From Phycisphaerales bacterium (GTDB lineage Bacteria > Planctomycetota > Phycisphaerae > Phycisphaerales > SM1A02): a stretch of 39,978 nucleotides of DNA. The translations under genes and the position numbers were made by a program. Below, in pieces: positions 8,247 to 16,351 of the stretch. The notes beneath the pieces were generated by a model that saw only the letters and a list, made by a program, of their open reading frames with translations, ran no database searches and had not been told where the DNA came from. How positions within the stretch are numbered: the stretch's first letter is position 1; every line of letters begins with the position of its first letter. The stretch spans positions 1 through 39,978 of the forward strand of contig JAKVBU010000028.1 of assembly GCA_022446885.1 (NCBI GenBank), given 5' to 3'.

Positions 8247-8262
8247 AACCTGTGATCAGGTT
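8247..8262. promoter_or_regulatory. Inverted repeat next to the putative start of the Omp28-like transcript
   Basis: AACCTG-TGAT-CAGGTT is a perfect 6-bp inverted repeat with a 4-base centre. It overlaps the downstream edge of the proposed -10 box (8262-8267), where a repressor site would be expected. No regulator is identified. Confidence 0.3.
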
Positions 8263-8289
8263 TCATACTAGCCAATCACTGGGTCAAGA
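8262..8289 (-). promoter_or_regulatory. Candidate promoter for the Omp28-like gene
   Basis: On the minus strand, TCTTGA (8289-8284) and TATGAA (8267-8262) are 16 bases apart, giving a leader of roughly 85 bases before the ATG at 8171. The match is moderate. Confidence 0.3.
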
Positions 8290-8373
8290 TGCACTGAAAT
8301 GGCCACAACTAAGGATGCCCCGGATGGCCCAGAAATCCACTCAAATGCGCTCAGGGCGTCGAGAATCAAAGTA

Positions 8374-8403
8374 ACGCCCCCGCAGCCGATGCTGCGGGGG
8401 CGT
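8374..8403 (-). terminator. Perfect 13-bp GC hairpin, probable terminator of the prepilin gene
   Basis: ACGCCCCCGCAGC at 8374-8386 is exactly complementary to 8391-8403 with a 4-base loop. On the minus strand it is followed by TACTTTGATTC, moderately T-rich. It lies about 107 bases beyond the prepilin stop codon. Confidence 0.7.
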
Positions 8404-8433
8404 CAATGTGTGCGAGAGATCGCAATGAGGCGT

Positions 8434-8502
8434 GGCTCAGCCGGGGGTAAAGCCCGTGGGGTAAAGCCCGTGGGGTAAACCCGGGTGTAAACCAGCTGAG
8501 CC
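8434..8502 (-). repeat. 14-bp tandem repeat enclosed by an 8-bp inverted repeat, 3' region of the prepilin gene
   Basis: The unit GTAAAGCCCGTGGG occurs at 8447-8460 and 8461-8474, with a degenerate third copy from 8475. The block is bracketed by GGCTCAGC (8434-8441) and its complement GCTGAGCC (8495-8502). It begins just after the prepilin stop codon and precedes the terminator, so it is transcribed as part of the 3' untranslated region. Confidence 0.7.
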
Positions 8503-8510
8503 GCCGGGAT

Positions 8511-9476
8511 TCAGTACACCGGGTCCCATGTGCAGGTGGAGTGGTACTCGGAGGTGCCGATACCGGTCTGCGGGTGGGCGTCGATGAGCGTGCCGACACG
8601 GCCGTCGCCCGAGCCGCCGGTGAGTGAGTAGCGGTAGAGCACCAGCAGGGTGTCGTCGTTGTTGGGGTCGCAGACGCCTGCCTGACCATCAACCATGCCG
8701 CAGTCGTACATGAACATGTTGTCCTTGACGCCACCGGGCAGTTCCGGGATGAAGGTTGGGAAGAAGGAATCTACGGACTTGGTCGAGCCGTCGTTCTGCA
8801 CGCAAAGGCCTTCCCACTTGTCCTGGGGGCCGTAATTGCGATAGGAGTGGCACAGTGCGTCCTGCTCGCGCGGCTCGCCGTTCTCAGGGCCACGGCTGCC
8901 GAGCATGGTGTAGCCCGAGCTGCCTCCGGCCTTCCACTGCTTCTTGAAACGCTTGCCGTGCAGCGGCATGGAAGCGAAGCTCACATTTGAGCCGGTCTCC
9001 ATGTCACAGGCAAAGTTGTAGTCCCAGTGCTGATCATCACCGCCGGCGGGGGGGGCGGGGTTGTAGTAGCTCTGGCGGGCGGGCTCTTGGTACTGATAGA
9101 CGTTGCCATTGGCGTCGTCAGAGGAGACACAGATACCACCGTCATAAATCTGCAGCGCGATGCTGGCCGCATGGATCGCGGCATGGTGGTTGTAGTCGTA
9201 CTGATGTGCACCGCGGCCGGCCATCTCGGTGGCGACGCCACCATTCATGACGGGCATGCGATCGATGTCGCTGGGCGTTGGGAACGCGCCCTGGTTGCTC
9301 GAAGAGTAAGCGACCCAACCCTGATGGATCTGCCGGGTGTTCTGCTTGTCAGCAGACAACTTGGCGTTTCGCTGGGCGGTGCTCAAGGCAGGCAGGAGCG
9401 TTGCGATCAGGATGGCGATGATGGAGATCACCACCAGCAGTTCGACGAGGGTAAAGCCTCTGTTTCGTGTGTTCAT
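8511..9476 (-). CDS. Prepilin/pseudopilin with type IV N-terminal methylation motif
   Basis: A 321-residue protein with the class III signal [19 protein letters not shown] starting at residue 7. A prepilin peptidase would cut after Gly7 and methylate the new Phe; Glu at mature position 5 is present. The hydrophobic helix (about 8-32) ends in [14 protein letters not shown], the usual continuation in planctomycete pseudopilins. The rest is a globular domain rich in Gly, Asn, Tyr and Cys without a recognised family. It is longer than most type II secretion pseudopilins, and no secretion or pilus machinery genes flank it, so it belongs to the large set of stand-alone planctomycete prepilins. The start at 9476 is fixed by the short leader before GFTL. 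Confidence 0.85.
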   Translation of the reverse strand: MNTRNRGFTLVELLVVISIIAILIATLLPALSTAQRNAKLSADKQNTRQIHQGWVAYSSSNQGAFPTPSDIDRMPVMNGGVATEMAGRGAHQYDYNHHAAIHAASIALQIYDGGICVSSDDANGNVYQYQEPARQSYYNPAPPAGGDDQHWDYNFACDMETGSNVSFASMPLHGKRFKKQWKAGGSSGYTMLGSRGPENGEPREQDALCHSYRNYGPQDKWEGLCVQNDGSTKSVDSFFPTFIPELPGGVKDNMFMYDCGMVDGQAGVCDPNNDDTLLVLYRYSLTGGSGDGRVGTLIDAHPQTGIGTSEYHSTCTWDPVY

Positions 9477-9507
9477 CGTGTCTCTCGCGCTAGATTGCGT
9501 ATTGAGG

Positions 9508-9544
9508 AGGTAGGTGTCCCAACGACAAGGACATCAGCCTACCT
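9508..9544 (-). promoter_or_regulatory. Leader hairpin upstream of the prepilin gene
   Basis: AGGTAGG at 9508-9514 pairs with CCTACCT at 9538-9544, and an inner GTCC/GGAC pair (9516-9519 with 9529-9532) extends it across a small asymmetric bulge. It is 31 bases upstream of the start codon. Possible roles are translation control or mRNA stability. Confidence 0.4.
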
Positions 9545-9750
9545 AACCTCGACTTTCCCCCAAATGTCTTCTCCAAATCGGACAATTGAATAGGCCGTCA
9601 GGCCATTCAGGCATCCAACTCGGGTGCCATTGCCCATCTACGCCTGTCCTTGGGGGCTGACAGAGCGTCGGTGCCGCAAGCCTTACCCGCCTGTTTGGTC
9701 AGCAGGATCCAGTTCGTGGACCCCTGAGTATACAGGTTGGGGCAATGCTC

Positions 9751-11112
9751 TCAAGGGGCTTCGATCGTCTTGCCCGTACGGTTCCCTGTAATAGACGAGG
9801 TTGAAATGGGATTTCCCTCATTTGAGGGCAAGATTGAGGCTGCCAGTGCCAGCCAGAGCAGTTGAGCCCCATTGCCCAGCGTACTGGCCGCCACAGCCAC
9901 CACCAGGCCGCTCCAGGCTCCAATCCAGACCCCGCCCGCCAATGTGGCCCCCGTCACCACCAGGAAGCACACCACGCTGATCGTGACGGCTCTGGTTCGA
10001 TGGGCCGCCACGAGCCGTCCTTGGCACCAGCTTTGCATGAAGGTAAGCCAGGGAATGGGGATCGCCAGCCACAGCGCCGTGGCCCCCAGTGCCGAGAGGT
10101 CCGCATCGAGCCCCTGTACATCTTCGAACCAGATGCCTGCCAGCCACGGCAGGCTGATGCAGGCCAGCAGGGCCGATGCGATCAAGCCCGCCTTATGCGC
10201 GAACCGCCGCAGCGCACAGGCCCACCCGGGATCGTCAATGTGGGCAATCACCACCTCGTTGTAGGCAAGCCCAGCGCTTCGAAGCAGAAAGACCAACCCA
10301 TTCAGAGGCGCCCATACCGCCATCGACATCACGGCCTCGTTCATTCGGGTCATGCCAGCCGTGCCCAGTGGCTGGGCTGCCAGAATCAGCATCGGCGTCA
10401 AGGCCAAGGGTGTGTAGAAGCGCAGCAGCGCACCAAGGTCACTGGGGACGTCGTCGGCGGAGGCACTCGCCAGATCGCCGACGATCAGATCTCGAGCAGC
10501 CCATCGTGCCCAAGCGGCTTCGATGAGTACCCCAACCGAGAGAGAACCCGCAGCGACAACGACGCCCGGTGACCCACTGAGTGCAAAGGCCGCGATTGCA
10601 CAGGTGGTGCCAACGAGCCGAATGCCGGTGCCTTGGGCCACGGCTATCTTTCGACCGAACCGAATGAGCAGCCCCTGACGCGTGCGGCGGTCGGCTATGG
10701 CCCAGGTCCAAGGGAGCATCCAGATCAGGCCCGTTCGAACAGGCCCCTGCACGGACTGAGGCACATCAAGCAGGTCTACCACGACCAACTCAAACAGGGG
10801 CGTCAAGATCAACAGCGCAAGGATCGCTGTCAGCAGGGCGGATGTGACGTGCATGGACCTGTTGAGGCGGTGCCATGCCCTGGCGTCTCGGGCCAGGGCT
10901 GTTGAGGCCGCCAGCATCATGATGATGGGCGACTCGATCAACAGTGCCAGAGGGAAGACGACCCCCCCGAATGCCGCCAGCATGAGTTCGTCATCGGGCA
11001 GTCGGCCTACGACCGCCGCGATGAGCGGCATCTCCAATCCCATGAGCAGCCAGCTCAGCGCCAGTGGCCACCAAGCGCTCAGCACGCCGGGCCCAGGGCC
11101 TGTCACTCTCAT
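9751..11112 (-). CDS. MATE/MOP-superfamily-like multi-span membrane protein
   Basis: A 453-residue protein with about 12 hydrophobic spans and the two-halves look of MOP (multidrug/oligosaccharidyl-lipid/polysaccharide) exporters. The N-terminal half has LALSWLLMGLEMPLIAAVVGR and IESPIIMMLAASTAL, resembling bacterial relatives of MATE and ANKH proteins. The start is taken as ATG at 11112 because it overlaps the nadB stop codon in the ATGA arrangement; an in-frame ATG at 11127 would add five residues. As the last gene of the nadA-nadB operon it may export a related metabolite, but its substrate is unknown. Confidence 0.65.
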   Translation of the reverse strand: MRVTGPGPGVLSAWWPLALSWLLMGLEMPLIAAVVGRLPDDELMLAAFGGVVFPLALLIESPIIMMLAASTALARDARAWHRLNRSMHVTSALLTAILALLILTPLFELVVVDLLDVPQSVQGPVRTGLIWMLPWTWAIADRRTRQGLLIRFGRKIAVAQGTGIRLVGTTCAIAAFALSGSPGVVVAAGSLSVGVLIEAAWARWAARDLIVGDLASASADDVPSDLGALLRFYTPLALTPMLILAAQPLGTAGMTRMNEAVMSMAVWAPLNGLVFLLRSAGLAYNEVVIAHIDDPGWACALRRFAHKAGLIASALLACISLPWLAGIWFEDVQGLDADLSALGATALWLAIPIPWLTFMQSWCQGRLVAAHRTRAVTISVVCFLVVTGATLAGGVWIGAWSGLVVAVAASTLGNGAQLLWLALAASILPSNEGNPISTSSITGNRTGKTIEAP

Positions 11113-12791
11113 GCCGGGGTTGAGCACTCTGTTGACTCGCGTTCCAGTGCCAAGGTGGTCAGGGCATCGTCATCACCTCGACAAGGCGTCAGCAGCGTGT
11201 GCTGGGCAACTGCATGCGTGTCGGGATAGTCCGTTCGGAAGTGGCCCCCACGCGACTCGCACCGTTGGGCTGCACAGGCGCACACCGATCGAGCAACCAG
11301 CAGCATGTTGCGTAACTCCCGGCTCTGGCGGTCAACGCCGCCCAGCCGCTGCGCCACATCAAGCCAGAAGTCGAGCTGGGCGGCGGCTTCTTCCAGACCT
11401 GCACCACTCCGGTGGACGCCGGACTCTCGCCACATGAGGCTCTTCAAGGCATAGAGCATGTCCACCTGATTGACGTTGGCATGAACCCGATCTGGTCGGG
11501 GGGGTGGGGGCACATCGGCGAGCGATCGAGGCATGTCGGCGCCTGCGAGCCCATCTCCGCAGGCCCGCCCCGCAACCAGGCACTCGAGCAGGGAGTTCGA
11601 CGCCATACGGTTGGCGCCATGCAGGGATGTGCTTGCACACTCACCAATGGCATGGAGGCCTTCAATGCTGGTTCTACCGTCGAGTGTCGCTCGGACGCCA
11701 CCTACCATGTAGTGCGCACCGGGACGAACCGGAATCGGGTCCCGTCGGATATCCAACCCGAATTGGCCGCAGGCTTGGGCGATCCCAGGAAACCGAGCTG
11801 CGGGATCACCTTCGATGTCCTTCAGATCGAGCAGCACGTTCGTCGCCCCCGTGTCGTGCATTCGCTCGGCAATCGCCCTGCTGACGACATCTCTGGGAGC
11901 GAGATCGGCATCTGGATGGAGGCTGGCCATGAAGGCCTCACCGGTGCGATCACGCAGCACTGCGCCGCTGCCTCGAACAATCTCACTGATGAGAATCCTG
12001 GCTGCCCCGGCGATGTACAGGCAGGTCGGGTGAAACTGAACGAACTCCAGGTCACGGGCCGTGGCGCCGGCTCGAAGGGCGATGGCCAGACCATCCGCAG
12101 TTGCATGGACGGGGTTGGTCGTCTCACGCCAGATCTGTCCGGCTCCACCGGTCGCAAGCACGACATCGGGCGCCTCGAGCAGCACAATGTCGCCTCCGGA
12201 GAGTTCTGCGAGCAGGCCACGCACCGGGCCGCCATCGGGCAGCCGCACAATGTCAATGGCTGAGGCGTCATCGAAGCAGGTTATGCCCGGGGTACCTTCA
12301 AGCCCTTGCTCAAGCGCCTGTTGTACTTCGACCCCCGTGGCATCTCCTCCCGCATGCACAATTCGATGACGGGTGTGTCCGCCCTCCAGCCCCAAGGCAA
12401 GCCCGCCGCCACTGCTGCGGTCGAATCTGGCACCCAGTGCGATGAGTTCATTGATCGCCTCGGGGGCACCCTGCACGATCCGTTCCACGACGGTTCGGTC
12501 ACTGAGCCCGCAGCCGCAGGCAATCGTGTCGGTGACATGACGCTCAAAACTGTCGTCTTCACCGAGCACGGCCGCTATACCGCCACGGGCCCATCCAGTA
12601 TTGGACTGGGCGTGTGGGCCCTTGGCCATAACGGCAACCCGTAGCCCCCTGCGGGCAGCAGCCATGGCGCAGGTAGCCCCGGCAGCGCCCGCTCCGATGA
12701 TGACGGCATCAAAGGGCAGGACGGCGATTCGGTTGGGATCGCAGGCCAGCGGCTGTCGGCGGGCGACATTCACGGAGACGAGGTCGGTCAA
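11109..12791 (-). CDS. nadB: L-aspartate oxidase
   Basis: This 560-residue flavoprotein oxidises L-aspartate to iminoaspartate, the first step of de novo NAD synthesis, in the cytoplasm. The FAD-binding start IIGAGAAGATCAM lies at about residue 31. The fumarate reductase/succinate dehydrogenase-type features follow: NTGWARGGIAAV, then GARFDR and GHTRHRIVHAGGDATG, and HYMVGGVRATLDGRT before GLHAIGECA. Length agrees with the family (E. coli about 540). ATG at 12791 overlaps the nadA stop by four bases, indicating coupled translation with its partner. nadC is not in the window. Confidence 0.95.
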   Translation of the reverse strand: MTDLVSVNVARRQPLACDPNRIAVLPFDAVIIGAGAAGATCAMAAARRGLRVAVMAKGPHAQSNTGWARGGIAAVLGEDDSFERHVTDTIACGCGLSDRTVVERIVQGAPEAINELIALGARFDRSSGGGLALGLEGGHTRHRIVHAGGDATGVEVQQALEQGLEGTPGITCFDDASAIDIVRLPDGGPVRGLLAELSGGDIVLLEAPDVVLATGGAGQIWRETTNPVHATADGLAIALRAGATARDLEFVQFHPTCLYIAGAARILISEIVRGSGAVLRDRTGEAFMASLHPDADLAPRDVVSRAIAERMHDTGATNVLLDLKDIEGDPAARFPGIAQACGQFGLDIRRDPIPVRPGAHYMVGGVRATLDGRTSIEGLHAIGECASTSLHGANRMASNSLLECLVAGRACGDGLAGADMPRSLADVPPPPRPDRVHANVNQVDMLYALKSLMWRESGVHRSGAGLEEAAAQLDFWLDVAQRLGGVDRQSRELRNMLLVARSVCACAAQRCESRGGHFRTDYPDTHAVAQHTLLTPCRGDDDALTTLALERESTECSTPA

Positions 12792-14131
12792 CTGGCTGCC
12801 TCCGTGATCTCGATCATCCGCTCCAATGCGAGGCGTGCGTCAGCGGCGCATGCCTGGCGGTCTGTCTCTGGCATGCGGTGCAGGGTGCCTGTACTCGTGT
12901 CGATCGAGTCTCCAGGCAGGACGCGGTGATACTCGGGCGCTTCGCCCTTTCGCAGCAGATCAAGCATGCCCGCCAGATGGGGGGGGTCGTTTCGACTCAT
13001 GGTGGCGCAGCCGCACCCTGGTGCAGGTGTGCCGGGAATGTCAGCCAGATGGACGACCTCGACGCCACGCCTCTGGGCGGCTTCGCGAGCGTTGCGAACA
13101 AAGTGGCCCTCGGTGGCGATGGCCAGCCGACTGCCGGCGGGGGCGTCTTCAACAAGCGACCAGAGGTAGTTCGTGCTGCCGGATCCATCCGCTGCCTGCA
13201 CAACCTTCAGTGGGCACTCGGGGTGCACGTGCACACGCCAGCCTCTCTCTCGCCACCACCGGACTTGATCGACATTGAACACCGTGTGCACACCGCACCA
13301 CCCCCCCCAGAGCAGCACCTTGGCCCGCTCCAAAGAAGCAGAATCGAGTTCGTCGATCGTCCAGTCGGCGGGGAGGCTCGTTGCGTCAGGCAGACGCAAT
13401 ACCTCGTCGGGCTGAATGCCTAATCGAGCCGCGGTGTTTCGCCCCAGATGCTCATCGGGCAGGAAGAGCACCTTGGCACCAGGCCGCTCTCGCATGAGTT
13501 GAGCCATGATCAGATGGGCATTGCTGCTGGTGCACACGGCGCCGCCCCATGCGCCAGCCAGGGCCTTGAGTTGGCCCGATGTGTTCATGTAGGAGAGCGC
13601 CGTGATGTCCGCGCCGAATCTCGCTCGGAGTTGGGCTGCGATGGGCAGCACCCTCGGGGCCTGAGCCATCATCTCCATGGTGCAGCCAGCACGCGGGTTG
13701 GTGATCCAGACGGTTTGATCCTCGCGAGCCAGGATCGCCGCGGTCTCGGCCATGAAGTGCACAGCAGACTCAACGATGATCGAAGCCCCGGAACGCTGGC
13801 GGGCTTCCAGCGCCAGTGCATAGGAGTCGGCGACCAAGCCGCCGTAGCGCTCGACGAGCTTGACGATCTCTCCACCCATGTAGAAGTGGGCCAGCAAGAG
13901 CAGATCGTTGCCGAAGTGGTCGATGGCTGGTAGCACATAGGCGTCCAGCCATGGCAGGATGGTCTCGGCCTTGCGATCTGGAAGGGCCAGATAGGACTCG
14001 GCGTAGGGGCGGAAGGCCTCGTCGTATCGATCGAGGGGCAGATCACTCTGGCACAGCGGTACATCAGGCTGCAGCGACAGAGCGCTGGGCATCGAGCGAG
14101 GTGTAGTCAGTTTGACGTAACCGCTGGCCAT
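12788..14131 (-). CDS. nadA: Quinolinate synthase
   Basis: A 447-residue [4Fe-4S] enzyme that condenses iminoaspartate with dihydroxyacetone phosphate to quinolinate. Recognisable segments are LLAHFYMGGEIV (where many NadA have HYYQ), SAVHFMAETAAIL, ALSYMNTSGQLKAL and CTSSNAHLIM. Candidate cluster ligands are Cys150 (AGCTMEMM), Cys200 (VCTSSNA) and Cys373 or Cys375 (GCGCATMS). It is about 100 residues longer than E. coli NadA, as in the longer subgroup of the family. It starts 15 bases after the TVP38-like gene and overlaps nadB by four bases. ATG at 14131 is used; Met14 is an alternative. Confidence 0.93.
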   Translation of the reverse strand: MASGYVKLTTPRSMPSALSLQPDVPLCQSDLPLDRYDEAFRPYAESYLALPDRKAETILPWLDAYVLPAIDHFGNDLLLLAHFYMGGEIVKLVERYGGLVADSYALALEARQRSGASIIVESAVHFMAETAAILAREDQTVWITNPRAGCTMEMMAQAPRVLPIAAQLRARFGADITALSYMNTSGQLKALAGAWGGAVCTSSNAHLIMAQLMRERPGAKVLFLPDEHLGRNTAARLGIQPDEVLRLPDATSLPADWTIDELDSASLERAKVLLWGGWCGVHTVFNVDQVRWWRERGWRVHVHPECPLKVVQAADGSGSTNYLWSLVEDAPAGSRLAIATEGHFVRNAREAAQRRGVEVVHLADIPGTPAPGCGCATMSRNDPPHLAGMLDLLRKGEAPEYHRVLPGDSIDTSTGTLHRMPETDRQACAADARLALERMIEITEAAS

Positions 14132-14146
14132 GGCCCCGGATTGTAG

Positions 14147-14956
14147 TCAGCCCGCTCCTGCGCCCATCGATTCAGACGACGCTTTGTCTGCCTGCTGCGC
14201 CCGATGAATCGCCTTGAGGGCGACGCGAGCGACAATGATGCTGCACAACACCGATGCAGCCAAGCCGACATACAACGTGACTTCATGCACCATCGAGTCA
14301 TCTGATGCCAGGTGATGATGGGTCCGCAGATGGTGGGCCAGATCGGCCGTGTGCCGGGCTGCGAATCCCATGTAGACGGTGGAGAAATTCCCCAGCACCA
14401 TGCCGACGCAGCTGAGCACATAGTCCCGGTAGCGGATCTGGCTCACGGCCAGCACCAGATTGAGCGTCGAAAAATTCACCGGGGCCAGACGTAGGAGGAA
14501 GGCCAGCTTGAACCCCTCCCTTGAGGCAGCGTCGTCGATGGCCTTGATCCGCGGGTGCCGTTGCAGGAATCGCTCGATGCGTTCACGTAACACCCGCCTA
14601 CCCAGCCAGAAAATGCAGTTGGCCGTCAGGAAGCTGGAGAGGACGACCCACAAGAGCCCCCACCAGAGGCCAAAGATGGTGCCGGCAGCGATCGCCAGGA
14701 GTGACTGGGGAAAGAAGAGGCTCGTGGCCACCATGAACACGCCAACGTAGATCACCGGCGCCCAGGGGCCCAGACGCTGCAGGCCGGATTCAATCTGATC
14801 TTCCAACGGCTGGATCCACATGTCCCAAACCAGCACGAGGGCCCCCAGCAGCGCCAGAGCCACGACCACCTTCAGCAGAACACCCCACCATGTGTGGTGA
14901 TGCGGGGCGATGGTGGACACGTCGATATCCAATCGGGTCTGGTCGTTCTCGGACAC
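14147..14956 (-). CDS. TVP38/TMEM64 family (VTT domain) membrane protein
   Basis: A 269-residue protein with a first span at about 25-45 and the VTT (SNARE-associated, DedA-like) core at about 60-225. It contains SLFFPQSLLAIAAGTIFGLWWG, the re-entrant FGxxxG type segment, and LLRLAPVNFSTLNLVLAVSQIRYRDY. Members of this superfamily work in lipid scrambling or undecaprenyl-phosphate flipping; which applies here is unknown. The start codon is GTG at 14956. It is the first gene of the operon with nadA, nadB and the MOP-like exporter. Confidence 0.85.
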   Translation of the reverse strand: MSENDQTRLDIDVSTIAPHHHTWWGVLLKVVVALALLGALVLVWDMWIQPLEDQIESGLQRLGPWAPVIYVGVFMVATSLFFPQSLLAIAAGTIFGLWWGLLWVVLSSFLTANCIFWLGRRVLRERIERFLQRHPRIKAIDDAASREGFKLAFLLRLAPVNFSTLNLVLAVSQIRYRDYVLSCVGMVLGNFSTVYMGFAARHTADLAHHLRTHHHLASDDSMVHEVTLYVGLAASVLCSIIVARVALKAIHRAQQADKASSESMGAGAG

Positions 14957-15059
14957 GGTTGCAGCCTACAGCAGAGGAAGACCGCAACCAAAATGGTGTA
15001 ATCCCTCAAAGGCAGCATTGAGAGGTTGCCTTGGGCCTCTTTGAAGGCACAGTTGAAGG

Positions 15060-15152
15060 ATGAACCCCGGACCTCTCATCATCGGCCTTGGATTGGCGCT
15101 CCTGGTGGTCGGTCTCGCTCTGCAGGCGCTTGACACCAACCAGATGCGTTGA
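15060..15152 (+). CDS. Tiny membrane peptide (30 codons), DUF2905-like start
   Basis: MNPGPLIIGLGLALLVVGLA followed by LQALDTNQMR is a single hydrophobic helix with a polar tail. The first 20 residues closely resemble the start of the ~70-residue DUF2905 family (MNxGxLLIxxGLxLLxxGL), but the second half of that family is absent. A GAAGG motif lies about 11 bases upstream. It lies between the divergent TVP38-like gene and the tRNA gene. It may be a truncated DUF2905 gene or a chance open frame. Confidence 0.4.
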   Translation: MNPGPLIIGLGLALLVVGLALQALDTNQMR

Positions 15153-15165
15153 ACGCACCGGGCCC

Positions 15166-15182
15166 CAACACCTCGGGTGTTG
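15166..15182 (+). terminator. Short hairpin between the micro-ORF and tRNA-Gly
   Basis: CAACACC and GGTGTTG form a perfect 7-bp stem with a TCG loop, 13 bases after the micro-ORF stop. AAAAG follows instead of a T tract, so termination is only possible, not supported. Confidence 0.25.
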
Positions 15183-15240
15183 AAAAGCACGCTCCAGGCG
15201 GTCGGTTCATTCACCCTCAACGAGTACCATGCTCGCCCTC

Positions 15241-15313
15241 GCGGGCGTAGCTCAATTGGTAGAGCGTCAGCCTTCCAAGCTGAATGTTGAGGGTTCGAGT
15301 CCCTTCGCCCGCT
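15241..15313 (+). tRNA. tRNA-Gly (anticodon TCC)
   Basis: A complete 73-base cloverleaf. Acceptor GCGGGCG pairs with CGCCCGC (15306-15312) and the discriminator base is T, as usual for glycine tRNA. The D arm is GCTC...GAGC, the anticodon stem TCAGC/GCTGA encloses CTTCCAA with anticodon TCC, and the T arm GAGGG-TTCGAGT-CCCTT is intact. The CCA end is not encoded and must be added, presumably by the nucleotidyltransferase at 28122-29327. It reads GGA codons (and GGG by wobble). Confidence 0.97.
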
Positions 15314-15367
15314 TGTCCCGATCGTTCGTGGCCCTCGTGGCTATGGCATCTCTGCCGGAGTTTCTCC

Positions 15368-16309
15368 ATGTCCACCATCGAGACGGCGGCCCCGTTGCAC
15401 CGCGGCGCACGCGCCATCGTGCTGATCTCAGTTCTGCTTCCGCCAATGGCTTTGGCTGCGGTGATGTGGCTGGCTTGGGGCCAGGGCTTCAACATGATCG
15501 ATCTGTCGCTCTTTGCCGGGATGTACCTCATCTGCGGTTTGGGTATCACGATTGGGTTTCACCGCTACTTCACGCACCGGTCATTTGACTGTCCCCGGGC
15601 CATGAAGTGGTTGCTCGCAGTGACCGGATCGATGGCATGTCAGGGCGACCTCTTCTGGTGGTGCGCCGTACATCGACAGCACCACCAACACAGCGATGAC
15701 GAACACGATCCCCACTCACCCCATGTGGGATCGGGCGGTCGGCTGCGTCGCTTTTGTCGAGCCCACCTGGGTTGGTTGTTTCGCATCGAGCAACCAGATC
15801 AAGCGCGTTACGTGCCCGATCTGCTGGCTGATGGCGACCTGCGAGTGATCAACCGCCTGTTCCCACTCTGGGTGGCGGCGAGTCTCGTCATCCCGGCCCT
15901 GCTGGGCGGGCTCATCTCCGGCTCTTGGATCGGCGTCCTCACCGGACTTCTGTGGGGTGGATTGGTGCGAATCTTCTTCGAGCACCATGTCACTTGGAGC
16001 GTGAACAGCGTCTGCCACATTTGGGGACGGCAGCCATACGAGAGCCATGACCACAGTCGAAACAACGCGATTGTGGGATTGCTGGCGCTGGGCGAAGGGT
16101 GGCACAACAACCACCATGCATTTCCCGCCTCGGCTCGGCACGGGCTGGCATGGTGGCAGTTTGATGCCAGTTGGGTATTCATCAAGGTGATGGGTTGGCT
16201 GAGGCTTGCCAGAGCGATCAAGACCCCCGATGCCCAGAGAATGCAGCGATCCCACCGCACCCCCGAGCCAACTGAATCTGTGCCTTCAAGCCCCAGCGAA
16301 GTGGTTTGA
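15368..16309 (+). CDS. Membrane fatty-acid (acyl-CoA/acyl-lipid) desaturase
   Basis: A 313-residue desaturase of the delta-9 type. All three histidine boxes that bind the di-iron centre are present: HRYFTH (from His65), HRQHH (from His102, followed by HSDDEHDPHSPH) and HNNHH (from His246 in EGWHNNHHAF). Hydrophobic pairs lie at about 18-62 and 180-215. ATG at 15368 is chosen for GGAG seven bases upstream; longer in-frame starts would overlap the tRNA gene. It introduces a double bond into saturated acyl chains and adjusts membrane fluidity. It is transcribed in the same direction as the tRNA just upstream. Confidence 0.92.
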   Translation: MSTIETAAPLHRGARAIVLISVLLPPMALAAVMWLAWGQGFNMIDLSLFAGMYLICGLGITIGFHRYFTHRSFDCPRAMKWLLAVTGSMACQGDLFWWCAVHRQHHQHSDDEHDPHSPHVGSGGRLRRFCRAHLGWLFRIEQPDQARYVPDLLADGDLRVINRLFPLWVAASLVIPALLGGLISGSWIGVLTGLLWGGLVRIFFEHHVTWSVNSVCHIWGRQPYESHDHSRNNAIVGLLALGEGWHNNHHAFPASARHGLAWWQFDASWVFIKVMGWLRLARAIKTPDAQRMQRSHRTPEPTESVPSSPSEVV

Positions 16310-16324
16310 TCAAGCGTTGGGGGT

Positions 16325-16340
16325 GGTGGCTCTCGCCACC
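16325..16340. terminator. Small hairpin between two convergent genes
   Basis: GGTGGC-TCTC-GCCACC forms a perfect 6-bp stem in the 42-base gap between the ends of the desaturase and the lipoprotein gene. It could serve both directions, but there is no T tract on either side. Confidence 0.3.
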
Positions 16341-16351
16341 GGGGCTGGCAG

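Noticed and set aside
9600-9750. Possible non-coding RNA between prepilin and the exporter gene
   Set aside because: No cloverleaf or stable long stem was recognised by eye.
14957-15059. Possible NAD-sensing riboswitch upstream of the nadA operon
   Set aside because: Only partial pairings in AGAGG/CCTCT type stems were found; no known motif.
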